DNA of 17,437 bases, taken from JBIOJM01 sp044450785. Lineage in GTDB: Bacteria > Planctomycetota > Planctomycetia > Isosphaerales > Isosphaeraceae. The notes beneath the pieces were generated by a model, which saw only the letters and a program-made list of their open reading frames with translations, did not search any database and was not told the origin of the DNA. The translations under genes and the position numbers were made by a program. The DNA is taken from NCBI GenBank assembly GCA_044450785.1, contig JBIOJM010000214.1, forward strand, positions 1 through 17,437, given 5' to 3'. Below are positions 6,242 to 15,100 of this stretch, piece after piece. Position 1 is the first letter of the stretch, and the number at the start of each line of letters is the position of its first letter.

Positions 6242-7483
6242 TGCCCGGTCGTGGCGGCTGACGAGTGCCTCGATCAGCAGGTCGTTGGCGTTCGGCCAGC
6301 GGTATTTGGCGGCGATCGTTTTTCCCAACGCGATGCGGCGCGCGCGTTCCTGGGAATTGTCGAGGAGGTCGCGCAGGGCGGCCGTGATCGCGGTCTCGTC
6401 GGTCGGTTCAAAGTACCACCCGGCTTCGCCTCCGATTTCGGGCAGCGCGGTTGAGCCGGCCAGGGCGACGGGGATGCCTTGTGCCATCGCTTCGACGGCC
6501 GGGATGCCGAAACTCTCGCAGAGCGAGGGAAACACCAGGGCTGTCGCCTCGGCGTAGACGGCGCGGAGCGCGTGACCCTGGCGATAGCCCGGCATGCGGA
6601 TCAAGGCGCGGGACCCGGCACCGGCAGCCGCTTCGCGCAGGATTCGGACTTCGTCCTCGGCTCCGGTGCCGATCAGCACCAGCGCCAGATCGCCGGCCGA
6701 AACCTCGGGGAGCTTCGCCACTGCATCGATGAGCCGAACAAGGTTTTTGCGCGGCTGAAAGTTGGCCACCGAGAGCAGATAAGGAACCTGGGGGGGCAGC
6801 CCCAGGTCCTCACGGACCCGGGCTCGCTCGTGATCGGTCGCCGGCTCGAAAAACAAATCGTCCGCGCCGTTGGGGACGTACGCCACGCGATCCCGGCAGG
6901 TCGGAAATGCCTCCAGCAGCCGCTCGGTGTTGAAATGCGAGACCGACAAGATCAGATCGGCTCGCTCGAAGACGCGGCTCAGGAGCTCACGTTTCCTGCG
7001 GGGTTCGAATTGCAAGGTCTGCCAGACGTCGTGGCTGGTGACCGCGCGGCGCGCGCGGCGTGTCGCCACGAAGAATTCGGCCGGTGCATAAACCCAGTCG
7101 AGCGTGCCGGTCCACCACTCGATCGGCGGCCAGGGCTTGAACCGCCACCACCGCAGCATGTCGCGGGTTCGCAGCGGCAGCTCCCACCGGGGCTGGAGTT
7201 CGAGGGATTCCCAGTATGCCAGGCCATCGGGGTGGCTCATCCGGCCGGTGACCACCGAGAGCGCGATGCCCGGGCGCCGGGCTAGCCGCTGGAGTTGTGC
7301 CAGGGCGTGGCGCGTCACTCCGGTGGGACCATGACAGGCATCCATGTCGTAGAGAAGCGCGACTCGCAAGGAGACCGGCGCCGGTTGCCTGGAGCCCGGT
7401 TGAATCCTGGCCGGCGTCCGATCCCGGACTGCGCCTGCGCCCGTCAAGACCGGTCCGCCTCTCCGAGGTTCGGTATGTGACAC
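6236..7483 (-). CDS. GT4-type glycosyltransferase
   Basis: The protein is a retaining GT-B fold glycosyltransferase that transfers a sugar from a nucleotide donor, probably during assembly of a surface polysaccharide. Counting from GTG 7483 it has 415 residues. The N-terminal Rossmann domain begins at about 39 (LRVALLYDMDACHGPTGVTR), VPNGAD lies at about 203-208, and the domain link LLSVANFQPRKNLVRLIDA at about 216-234 resembles the usual donor-domain entry. The E-x7-E donor motif is ESFGIPAVE (Glu323 and Glu331), followed by GIPVA and ALPEIGGEAGWYFEP. GTG 7483 has GGAAGG seven bases upstream. An in-frame GTG at 7519 would add 12 residues without a good site. The first 35 residues look disordered, so a TTG start further in is also possible. 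The acceptor is unknown and no polysaccharide cluster is nearby. Confidence 0.85.
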   Translation of the reverse strand: MSHTEPRRGGPVLTGAGAVRDRTPARIQPGSRQPAPVSLRVALLYDMDACHGPTGVTRHALAQLQRLARRPGIALSVVTGRMSHPDGLAYWESLELQPRWELPLRTRDMLRWWRFKPWPPIEWWTGTLDWVYAPAEFFVATRRARRAVTSHDVWQTLQFEPRRKRELLSRVFERADLILSVSHFNTERLLEAFPTCRDRVAYVPNGADDLFFEPATDHERARVREDLGLPPQVPYLLSVANFQPRKNLVRLIDAVAKLPEVSAGDLALVLIGTGAEDEVRILREAAAGAGSRALIRMPGYRQGHALRAVYAEATALVFPSLCESFGIPAVEAMAQGIPVALAGSTALPEIGGEAGWYFEPTDETAITAALRDLLDNSQERARRIALGKTIAAKYRWPNANDLLIEALVSRHDRAP

Positions 7484-7739
7484 GGGCGATCCTTCCTGGG
7501 GGCACGTCGACCAAGCCACTCACAAGGTGGATCGTAGGCCGCCAGCCTGGACCTGTCAATTCCGGGGACCGCCCCCAACGCAGTTCGTATCGAGCTGATC
7601 GATTGCTTCCGTGCTGACTTGAATCCCGAACAACCAGGGCGAACAATGGCACCTGACGGGCGCCGTGGTCAACCCGTCACGTTGGGTTGAACACGTGCGC
7701 TCGAGCCTGAGGCGGGTATAGGGGCAAAGGAGACCGAGC
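7484..7739. other. Divergent intergenic region between glycosyltransferase and phoU
   Basis: This 256-base spacer should hold the promoters of both divergent genes. A perfect 7-bp inverted repeat, TCAACCC (7669-7675) and GGGTTGA (7684-7690), lies about 50 bases before the phoU start and might be a regulator site. It does not resemble the E. coli Pho box. I could not identify convincing -35/-10 pairs. Confidence 0.35.
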
Positions 7740-8507
7740 TTGGACGAGACCCGTGGGCCCCACGAGCAGGCTGCCGCGCAGGGATCCAGCTTGTCCTCGA
7801 CGATGACTGGACGGCACGCCCTGCGCGACCAGGAGATCCTCTGGGTCGAATTCCTGACGATGGGCCTCGCGGTCGTTGACTCGCTGGCCAAGAGCGTCGC
7901 GGTGCTGTGCGAGGGCCACGTCGACGTGGTGCCCGAGATCAAGCGGCTGGAGAGGGATTCCGATTCCGCGGAGGTGCGGATCGAGCAGGAGTGCCTGCGG
8001 GTCCTCGCCCTCTTCGAGCCGGTCGCCTCGGACCTGCGACGTCTGGCGACGGTCTTGAAGGTCAGCCGCGACTGGGAGCGGATCGCCGATCTGGCGGCCC
8101 GGATCGCACGGCGTGCCCGCAAGCTGGCGACGAGCGGCGACGGCGTACTCGTCCCCGAGCCGCTCAAGTCGCTGGCGCGCGACGTCCTGGCCCAGGTGCG
8201 CGCCGGCTACGAGGCATTAGCCGGCCGCGACGCCCACGGCGCGCGGGCCGTGATCGATGGCGACCAGGCGATCGATCGCCAGTACCGCCGGCTCCGCGGC
8301 GAGTTGAAAGAATCGCTTCGCCACCACGCCGGGCAGCTTGACGCCTGGCTCCAGTTGCTGAGCACCGCGCGCCATCTCGAGCGGATCGCCGACCATGCCA
8401 CCGACATCGCGGAGATGATCGTTTATCTCCAGGAGGGGGTCATCATCCGGCACAAAACCGGATTTTCCGCCGATGACCACCTCGGAAGGATGAAGGATGA
8501 AGGATGA
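7740..8507 (+). CDS. phoU: PhoU-family phosphate signalling protein
   Basis: PhoU links phosphate-transporter activity to the PhoR/PhoB two-component system and binds metal clusters. The 255-residue protein is all-helical and shows both halves of the PhoU repeat: residues about 38-128 with DWERIADLAARIA (Glu113, Asp117), and about 140-230 with HLERIADHATDIAE (Glu214, Asp218). These E-x3-D motifs are the metal-binding signature. TTG 7740 has GGAG seven bases upstream. ATG 7803 is an in-frame alternative that gives 234 residues, closer to typical PhoU length. No pst or pho regulatory gene is nearby, so its partner genes lie elsewhere. The final codons (RMKDEG) are encoded by a tandem GAAGGAT repeat, so the native C-terminus was probably replaced by repeat sequence. 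Confidence 0.9.
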   Translation: MDETRGPHEQAAAQGSSLSSTMTGRHALRDQEILWVEFLTMGLAVVDSLAKSVAVLCEGHVDVVPEIKRLERDSDSAEVRIEQECLRVLALFEPVASDLRRLATVLKVSRDWERIADLAARIARRARKLATSGDGVLVPEPLKSLARDVLAQVRAGYEALAGRDAHGARAVIDGDQAIDRQYRRLRGELKESLRHHAGQLDAWLQLLSTARHLERIADHATDIAEMIVYLQEGVIIRHKTGFSADDHLGRMKDEG

Positions 8508-8566
8508 AGGATGAGTCGGAAAGGACCTGTCTTATTCATCCTTCATCCTTCATCCTTCATCCTTCC
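8484..8566. repeat. 31-bp perfect inverted repeat made of tandem heptamers, overlapping the phoU stop
   Basis: Four copies of GAAGGAT (8485-8512) face four copies of ATCCTTC (8538-8565). With flanking bases the arms 8484-8514 and 8536-8566 are perfectly complementary over 31 bp with a 21-base loop. The left arm contains the phoU stop codon TGA (8505-8507). In RNA this would be a very stable stem and could end transcription or protect the mRNA 3' end. The purine/pyrimidine strand bias also makes it prone to slippage. Confidence 0.9.
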
Positions 8567-8751
8567 CATCTGACCACCGGCTTCGCGGATTTATGCACCA
8601 GTCTCTTGTTACGGAATCCGCGGTCCATTACAGTCGAAGATTGACTGCTGCATGCCTGCACCTTGCCCGCCGGTGGACATTGCCAGACCACTGAACCACT
8701 CTTCACTGACCACTGGCCACTGTTTCGAGTGATCTCAACGGAGGCGACACA
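8567..8751. other. Leader region of the oxidoreductase operon
   Basis: The stretch has a 7-bp inverted repeat CGCGGAT/ATCCGCG (8584-8590, 8616-8622) and a degenerate run of ACCACT/CCACTG units at about 8690-8722. The latter resembles the GGGCAGT direct repeat at 45-60 on the other strand. The promoter of the following operon is probably here but no clear boxes were seen. GGAGG at 8740-8744 is the ribosome site of the next gene. Confidence 0.4.
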
Positions 8752-10077
8752 ATGTCTCGAAATGGACCGCTCACGAAGAATCTCAACCGGCGACAGTGTC
8801 TCAAGGCGGCGGCCGCGGCCGGTGCGGCCTGTATCGTGCCGACCATCATCCCTGCCTCCGCGCTGGGCCGGGGTGGCGCGGTGGCACCGAGCGAGCGCAT
8901 CGTGCTCGGCGGGATCGGCCTCGGGAGCCGCGGCGAGCATGACCTGAAATGGATGCTCCGCGAGCCGGATGTGCAATTCGTTGCGATCTGCGACGCGCGG
9001 AAGGTGCGCCGTGAGGCCATCAAGCAGATCGCGGACAAGCACTACGGCAACTCCGACTGCCAGATGTATCCCGAAATGCGCGAATTCCTGGCCACGCGCC
9101 CGGACATTGACGCGGTCTTGATCGCCACGGGCGACCGCTGGCACACGCTGGCGTCCGACATGGCGATGCGGGCGGGTAAGGACGTTTACTCCGAGAAGCC
9201 GTCGTGCATGACCATCGCGGAGGGGCGGACGGTGGTGGAGACGGCGCGGCGGTACGGGCGCATCTACCAGACCGGCGTCCAGCGCCTGAGCGAGGCGAAC
9301 TTCGTGGCCGCCATCGAGCTCGCCCGCTCCGGCCGCCTCGGCCAGGTCCACACCGTCCGCGCTCACATCGCGCCGTGGGATGCCGCCGAGATGAGCCACG
9401 CCTGGCTGCCGGAAGAGCCCCAGCCACCCCGCGAGGAAGTGGACTGGGACGCGTGGCTCGGCCCTTGCCCCTGGCGGCCGTACAACTCCACCTACGTGCG
9501 CGGCGGCTGGCGCGGTCATTACGATTTCCACACAAGCTGCATCGGCGAATGGGGCGCGCACACCTTCGCCCAATCCCAGGCGGGGATCGGCGCTCTGACC
9601 ACCTCGGCGGTCGAATATCAATACGTGAAGAACGCCAGCGGCGACGGCATGGTCACCAAGTTCGCCAACGGGGTCCAGATGATCCTCTCGCGCGGCGACA
9701 AGTGGTGGCACGGGTCGTGTGGCATGCGCTTCGAGGGAACCGAAGGCTGGGTGGCCGTCGGGGACGGTTACAAGAAGCCGGAGGTGTCCTCACCCGCCCT
9801 GCTCGACGACAGCGAAAAACTGCTTCAGGACTATATGGAGCGTACCATGCGCCCCATGAATCACGTGCGCAACTTCTTCGATTGCGTCAAGTCGCGCCAG
9901 CAAACCGTGGCGAACCCGGACGTCATGCATCACACGATGAGCACCGTCCACGGCGCCAACATCTGCATGTGGCTCACGCGCGATCTCAAATACGATCCGA
10001 TGAAGGAGGAGTTCGTCAATGATCCCGAGGCGAACCGCCTGCGCACCCGCGCCCAGCGCGAGCCTTGGATCTATTGA
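8752..10077 (+). CDS. Tat-exported Gfo/Idh/MocA family oxidoreductase
   Basis: The protein (441 residues) is an NAD(P)-dependent sugar oxidoreductase of the Gfo/Idh/MocA family. A Tat-type leader is visible: NRRQCLKAAAAAGAACIV (about 12-29) with twin arginines at 13-14, cleaved near 38-46. The Rossmann motif GGIGLGSRG is at about 53-61, acidic VAICDARK at about 77-84, the active-site EKP at 148-150 and the sugar-binding half with GEWGAH at about 262-267. Because these enzymes carry their cofactor during Tat export, it likely acts outside the cytoplasm on sugars or glycosides. ATG 8752 follows GGAGG at seven bases. It begins a likely operon with the HEAT and GH5 genes (34-bp and 28-bp gaps). 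The exact substrate is unknown; some relatives are GH109-type glycosidases. Confidence 0.9.
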   Translation: MSRNGPLTKNLNRRQCLKAAAAAGAACIVPTIIPASALGRGGAVAPSERIVLGGIGLGSRGEHDLKWMLREPDVQFVAICDARKVRREAIKQIADKHYGNSDCQMYPEMREFLATRPDIDAVLIATGDRWHTLASDMAMRAGKDVYSEKPSCMTIAEGRTVVETARRYGRIYQTGVQRLSEANFVAAIELARSGRLGQVHTVRAHIAPWDAAEMSHAWLPEEPQPPREEVDWDAWLGPCPWRPYNSTYVRGGWRGHYDFHTSCIGEWGAHTFAQSQAGIGALTTSAVEYQYVKNASGDGMVTKFANGVQMILSRGDKWWHGSCGMRFEGTEGWVAVGDGYKKPEVSSPALLDDSEKLLQDYMERTMRPMNHVRNFFDCVKSRQQTVANPDVMHHTMSTVHGANICMWLTRDLKYDPMKEEFVNDPEANRLRTRAQREPWIY

Positions 10078-10111
10078 CGTCCCACCCACCCATCCGCCAG
10101 GAGAACCCACC

Positions 10112-10810
10112 ATGACCAGAACGATCACCAGCCTCGCCTGCCTTGCCCAACTGCTGCTCGTCGTGGTCGCGACGTCCTCGGGACAGGACGCCCAGCCCTC
10201 GGCCAAGGAGCAGGAAGAAAAGCTGATCGCCGTCCTGAGATCGGCGGCGACGCGTCAAGAGAAGGCGGATGCCTGCCGCGAGCTCGCGCGCAAGGGTACC
10301 AAGGATGCCGTTGCGCCCCTGGCCGCACTGCTCGGTGACGAGAAACTCGCGCACATGGCTCGATACGGCCTGGAGCCGATTCCTGACCCGGCCGTGGACG
10401 ATGCCCTGCGCGGCGCGCTCGACAGCCTGAAAGGCCGGCCGCTTGTCGGTGTCATCGGCAGCATCGGGGTGCGGCGCGACGCCAAGTCCGTCGGACGGCT
10501 GATCACGTTGCTCAAGGATCAGGATGGACAGGTGGCCCGTGCCGCCGCGCGGGCTCTCGGTCGTTTCGGCACTCCCGCTGCCGCCAAGGCGATCGAGGGC
10601 GCTCTGGCCGACACTCCAGCCCCCAATCAACTCGCGTTTTGCGAGGGTCTGTTCCGTTGTGCCGAGGGCCTCCTCGCTCACGGCCAGCAGGCCGACGCTC
10701 TCGCCATCTACGATCGGTTAACTCGCGCGCAGGTCCCACCCCAGGTTCGTGACGCGGCGGCACGCAAGACCCACTTCCTTCGAGAGAAAGCCGGGCCGAC
10801 TTTAGGGTAG
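10112..10810 (+). CDS. Secreted HEAT-repeat protein
   Basis: The 232-residue protein starts with a cleavable signal peptide (MTRTITSLACLAQLLLVVVA, then TSSGQ). Residues about 35-160 form alpha-helical HEAT-like repeats: KADACRELARKGTKDAVAPL, AALLGDEKLAHMARYGL, VGRLITLLKDQDGQVARAAA and RALGRFGTPAAAKAIEGAL. HEAT repeats are protein-binding scaffolds. The remaining about 70 residues are helical (ALAIYDRLTRAQVPPQVRDA) and may be a TPR-like end. ATG 10112 has AGGAG with spacing of about nine. An in-frame ATG at 10019 overlaps the previous gene and lacks a signal peptide at its N-terminus, so it is rejected. Position between the oxidoreductase and GH5 genes suggests an extracytoplasmic partner or regulator of them; this is inference. 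Confidence 0.75.
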   Translation: MTRTITSLACLAQLLLVVVATSSGQDAQPSAKEQEEKLIAVLRSAATRQEKADACRELARKGTKDAVAPLAALLGDEKLAHMARYGLEPIPDPAVDDALRGALDSLKGRPLVGVIGSIGVRRDAKSVGRLITLLKDQDGQVARAAARALGRFGTPAAAKAIEGALADTPAPNQLAFCEGLFRCAEGLLAHGQQADALAIYDRLTRAQVPPQVRDAAARKTHFLREKAGPTLG

Positions 10811-10838
10811 ATCGGGCGGACGCCAAGGATTCCTGATC

Positions 10839-11933
10839 ATGATCATGACCCGACGCGATGTCCTGCGCCTGACGCTCACGACGGCCAGTATCGGGGTGCC
10901 TGCCTCCCGGCCGGCCCGGGCTGACACCCCGCCCCGGACCCTTGCCGACGCGACACCCAAGCACCTGCCCCGCTGGCGTGGGTTCAACTTGCTCAACAAG
11001 TTCATGGCCGGCAATCAAAAACCGTTCGAGGAGCGCGACTTCGCCCATATCGCCGAGCTGGGGTTCGACTTCGTCCGTTTGCCAATGGATTACCGCTGCT
11101 GGACCGACCGCGAGAAGCCCGCAACGCTCAAGGAGTCGGTCCTCAAGGAGATCGACCACGCGGTCGAGCTCGGACGCAAACATGGCGTCCACGTCCAGAT
11201 CAACTTCCACCGGGCACCCGGCTTCACCGTCGCGAAGCCACCCGAGCCAAGGTCTCTCTGGACCGATCCAGAGATCCTGGATGTCTGCGCCCGGCACTGG
11301 GCGACCTTCGCGGCCCGCTACCAGGGCATCCCCAACAACCTGATCAGCTTCAACCTGTTCAACGAGCCCGACGACAAGGTCAAAGCCGAGGAACACCGCC
11401 GCGTCGTCGAGCGCGTCGCCGGGGCGATTCGCGAGCGGGACGCGAACCGGCTGATCGTCTGCGACGGCCGCGCCTGGGGCACCGTGCCCCCCGTCGAGTT
11501 GATCGGCCTGAACGTGGCTGCCGCGTTACATGACTACAACCCCATGCCCGTCACCCACTACAAGGCGTCGTGGGCCCACTGGGACGAGAGCTGGCCCGAG
11601 CCGATCTGGCCGTTGCGGAAGAATGACGGCAAGTACGTCACCCGGAGCACGATCGCACGCGAGCTGATCAAACCCTGGCAGGAGTTCGAGGCCAAGGGCG
11701 TCGGGGTGATGGTCGGCGAGTTCGGCGTCCACAATCAAACGCCCCACCGGTACGTCCTGTCCTGGATGCACGACACGCTCGAAGAGTTCAAGAAAGCCGG
11801 CTGGGGCTGGGCCTTGTGGAATTTCACCGGCAGCTTCGGCGTCTGCGACAGCGGCCGCTACGACATCGCCTACGAGACCTGGCATGGACGCAAGCTCGAC
11901 AGGGGCATGCTCGAGCTGCTCCAGGCTGGCTGA
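10839..11933 (+). CDS. Glycoside hydrolase family 5 enzyme, Tat-like leader
   Basis: The 364-residue protein matches GH5 (cellulase clan A), retaining endo-glycosidases that cleave beta-glucans or beta-mannans. Features: twin-arginine leader TRRDVLRLTLTTASIG (about 4-19), RGFNLL at about 47-52, DFVRLPMDY at about 77-85, the conserved His in INFHRAPG (His124), the acid/base Glu in NLFNEPDD (Glu176), HDYNP (His231, Tyr233), the nucleophile Glu in VGEFGVHN (Glu294) and WALWNFTGSFG (about 334-344). All catalytic residues are present. ATG 10839 follows AAGGA with nine bases of spacing; an ATG at 10845 is possible. It is the last gene of the putative operon with the oxidoreductase and HEAT genes. 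The substrate cannot be fixed from sequence. Confidence 0.9.
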   Translation: MIMTRRDVLRLTLTTASIGVPASRPARADTPPRTLADATPKHLPRWRGFNLLNKFMAGNQKPFEERDFAHIAELGFDFVRLPMDYRCWTDREKPATLKESVLKEIDHAVELGRKHGVHVQINFHRAPGFTVAKPPEPRSLWTDPEILDVCARHWATFAARYQGIPNNLISFNLFNEPDDKVKAEEHRRVVERVAGAIRERDANRLIVCDGRAWGTVPPVELIGLNVAAALHDYNPMPVTHYKASWAHWDESWPEPIWPLRKNDGKYVTRSTIARELIKPWQEFEAKGVGVMVGEFGVHNQTPHRYVLSWMHDTLEEFKKAGWGWALWNFTGSFGVCDSGRYDIAYETWHGRKLDRGMLELLQAG

Positions 11934-12094
11934 ACTAACCGGATGGACAGGCGCCGGTCGCTCAGGCGCATCCCTGGTCCGGCGGCACCCGGGGCTGCCC
12001 CACGCTGGTCGTTCGCCGGCGACACCAGTCCAGCCCGCGCGGAACCTCAACGCCCCGAAACGTCAGCTCTCCTCGCAGCCGGGGTTCGCCGCTC

Positions 12095-12103
12095 GGGGGG
12101 GGG
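12095..12103. repeat. Nine-base G homopolymer upstream of the giant surface protein gene
   Basis: A run of nine G occurs 76 bases before the GTG start of the surface protein gene. Such tracts vary in length by slippage, and in some bacteria they sit in promoters of phase-variable surface genes. A -35-like TTGTAC follows at once (12104-12109), but no good -10 box could be paired with it. Confidence 0.5.
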
Positions 12104-12179
12104 TTGTACCTTGCAGAAATCGGCGCAAGAATAGAACCAACAGCATATTTATGTCCAACAAGCGACGAGGACCGACGCC

Positions 12180-15100
12180 GTGTCCGCCATGCGCAGCCAG
12201 CCCAATCCCAAGCGAGTCTCACGCGACCGGAAGCACCGTCCGTTCGTCGAGTTACTCGAGGAACGACGGCTGCTGGCGACGTTCACCGTCACGGACACCG
12301 GCGATTTGGCCGCCGATACCGGCTCGCTGCGTTATGCGATCTTGAAAGCTCAGAACGGCGACGCGATCCAGTTCGACATTCCCACCACCGACCCCGGCTA
12401 CAACGGCTCAACCAATTCCTGGACGATCGCTCCGGCGGCGGCCCTGCCGACGATCGCTCATGGTGTGGACATCGACGGGACGTCGCAGCCGGGCTTCGCC
12501 GGCCAACCGCTGATTGTTCTCAACGGCGCCAGCGCGGGCTCGACGACCAACGGCCTGAACGTCACGGCCACGGGCTCCACGGTCAAGGGCCTGGTCATCA
12601 ACGGCTTCGGCGGCAGCGGTATCGTGATCTATGCCGGCGGCTCGTCCAACCTCGTGCAGGGCAATCTCATCGGGACGTCGGCTGACGGCACGCAGGCTGT
12701 TGGAGATGGTTACGCCGCGATCTCGATCCAGGGCGGAGCCAGCTCCAACACGGTGGGAGGAGTTTCGTCCTCGGCCCGCAACATCCTCTCCGCGAATAAG
12801 GACTGGGGCGTGGTGATCTTCGGAACCGGCACGACGAACAACCTGGTGGAGGGGAATTACGTCGGGACCAACGAGGCGGGGACAGCCCCACTTGCCAATG
12901 GAAACGGAATCGGGGTCTACATTCCCGGGAACACGATCGGCGGCACCACGGCGGGTGCGGGAAACCTCGTCTCCGGGAATACGCAAGATGGGGTCTACCT
13001 CGACACTCTGGGCGGATCAACGCTCATGGAGGGGAACTCCATCGGCTCCAACGCCGCCGGAACGGCCGCGGTGGCCAACGTAGAAGACGGCGTGAGGATC
13101 GACGGCAGCAACAACACGATCGGCGGGACGGCCGCCGGCGCGGGTAACACGATCGTGGACAACACGCTCGCCGGCGTCGTGATCTACAACGCCACGTCGA
13201 CGGGAAACAGCATCCGTGGCAATTCCATTTTCGGCAACGGCTCGCTCGGCATCGACCTTGGCGGGAATGGAGTCACGCCCAACCACGGCAATACTCCTGC
13301 CTCGGGCCCGAACAATTTACAGAATTATCCGCTCGTTTGGTCAGCCAGCCCCGGGACCACGACCTCGGTCACCCTTTCGTTCGTCAGCCTGCCCAGCAGT
13401 TCCTACACGCTCGACTTCTACGCGAGCCCCCAGGCCGATCCGTCCGGCTATGGCCAGGGCCAGACCTACCTCGGCTCGGTCTCGGTGACGACCGACGCGA
13501 ACGGACAAGTGAATCCGATGCCCACGTTCACCCTGGCCGCGGCCACCGTCGCCGGCCAATGGATCACCGCGACAGCCACCGATTCGTCGGGAGACACTTC
13601 GGAGTTCTCCAACGCACTCCAGCTTAGTTCGCAAACGCTCGGCACCTGGACTCCGCTCTCGAACCTCGCTCCCTCCGGCACGGGCACCATGCTCCTGCTC
13701 TCGGATGGCACCGTCATGGTGCAGGGAAACGGTGTCACGAACATCTGGTACAGTCTGGCGCCGGACTCCACCGGCAGCTACGCCGCCGGGACGTGGTCTC
13801 AACTGGCGTCGATGAGCCTCCAGCGCCTGGACTACGCGTCCAATGTACTGCCGGATGGCCGCGTGTTCGTCGTGGGGGGAGAGTATTCGGGCCCGAGCGG
13901 CGGTCAGAACGAAACCCCCACGGGCGAGATCTATGACCCGGTTGCCAATACCTGGACGACGATCGCGAACTTCCCCCAATCCGAATTCGGAGATGATCCC
14001 ACGCAACTCTTGCCCGATGGGCGCGTCCTTGCCGGGTACCACAGCGGTCCGCAGACGTACATCTACGATCCCAATTCGAATACATGGTCATTCGCGGCGG
14101 ACAAGTTGGATTCCCGCAGCTCCGAGGAGACGTGGATCAAGCTCCCCGACGATAGCATCTTGTCCTACGACATATCGGACAATGGACACGCGGAACGGTA
14201 CGTCCCCTCGCTGAACAAATGGGTGGCCACCGGCCTGGTCCCCGTTTCGCTCAGCGGCTCCTCCGTGGATTCTGAACTCGGACCCGCCTTCCTGCTGCCC
14301 GATGGGCGTGCGTTTTTCCTCGGCGCCACCGGCCACACGGCGTTTTACACACCCTCGACCGACACCTGGACGGCCGGCCCCGATATCCCCGGCGGCTTGG
14401 CCTGCGCTGACGTACCGGGGGCCATGATGCCCGATGGCCGGATCCTCTTCGCCGCCGCTCCGCTGATCAGCAATGGCAAATTCTCGGGACCGACGACCCT
14501 CTTTGAATTCGACCCGACCACCAATACCTACACGAACGTGACTCCGACAGCCTACGGCCTCAGCGGGGTGTCCTACCCCGCCCGCATGCTGGTCTTGCCC
14601 AGCGGGCAGGTGCTGCTGACCAACGCGTCCGACCAGCTTGTCCTCTACACGCCCAACGGGTCCCCGAATTCTGCCTGGAAGCCGCAGGTTTCTCAAATTG
14701 TCAATAACGGCGATGGCACCTTCACCCTGACGGGGACTCAGCTCAACGGGATTTCCCAGGGCGCCGGTTACGGCGACGACGCCGAGATGGACACCAACTA
14801 CCCGCTCATCCACCTCGTGAGCTCGAGCGGCCAGGTGTTTTATGCACGCACCTACGACTGGAGCAGCACCGGGGTGGCGACGGGCAGCACGCCGGTGTCC
14901 ACCCTCTTCACGCTGCCCGCCGGGCTCCCATCGGGAACATACTCGTTGGTCGTGGTCGCCAGCGGGATCGCCTCCGCCCCCACGATTTTCAATGCTGACG
15001 CCGTCTCCACCACAACGACCGTCGGCGCCTCGGCGACCACATCGGTTTACGGCCAGCAGGTCACCTTGACCGCCTCCGTCACACCCAACAGCACGAGCTC

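Noticed and set aside
8557..9711. Minus-strand open frame opposite the Gfo/Idh oxidoreductase
   Set aside because: Mirror of codon bias; the plus strand shows the Tat leader, Rossmann motif and EKP motif.
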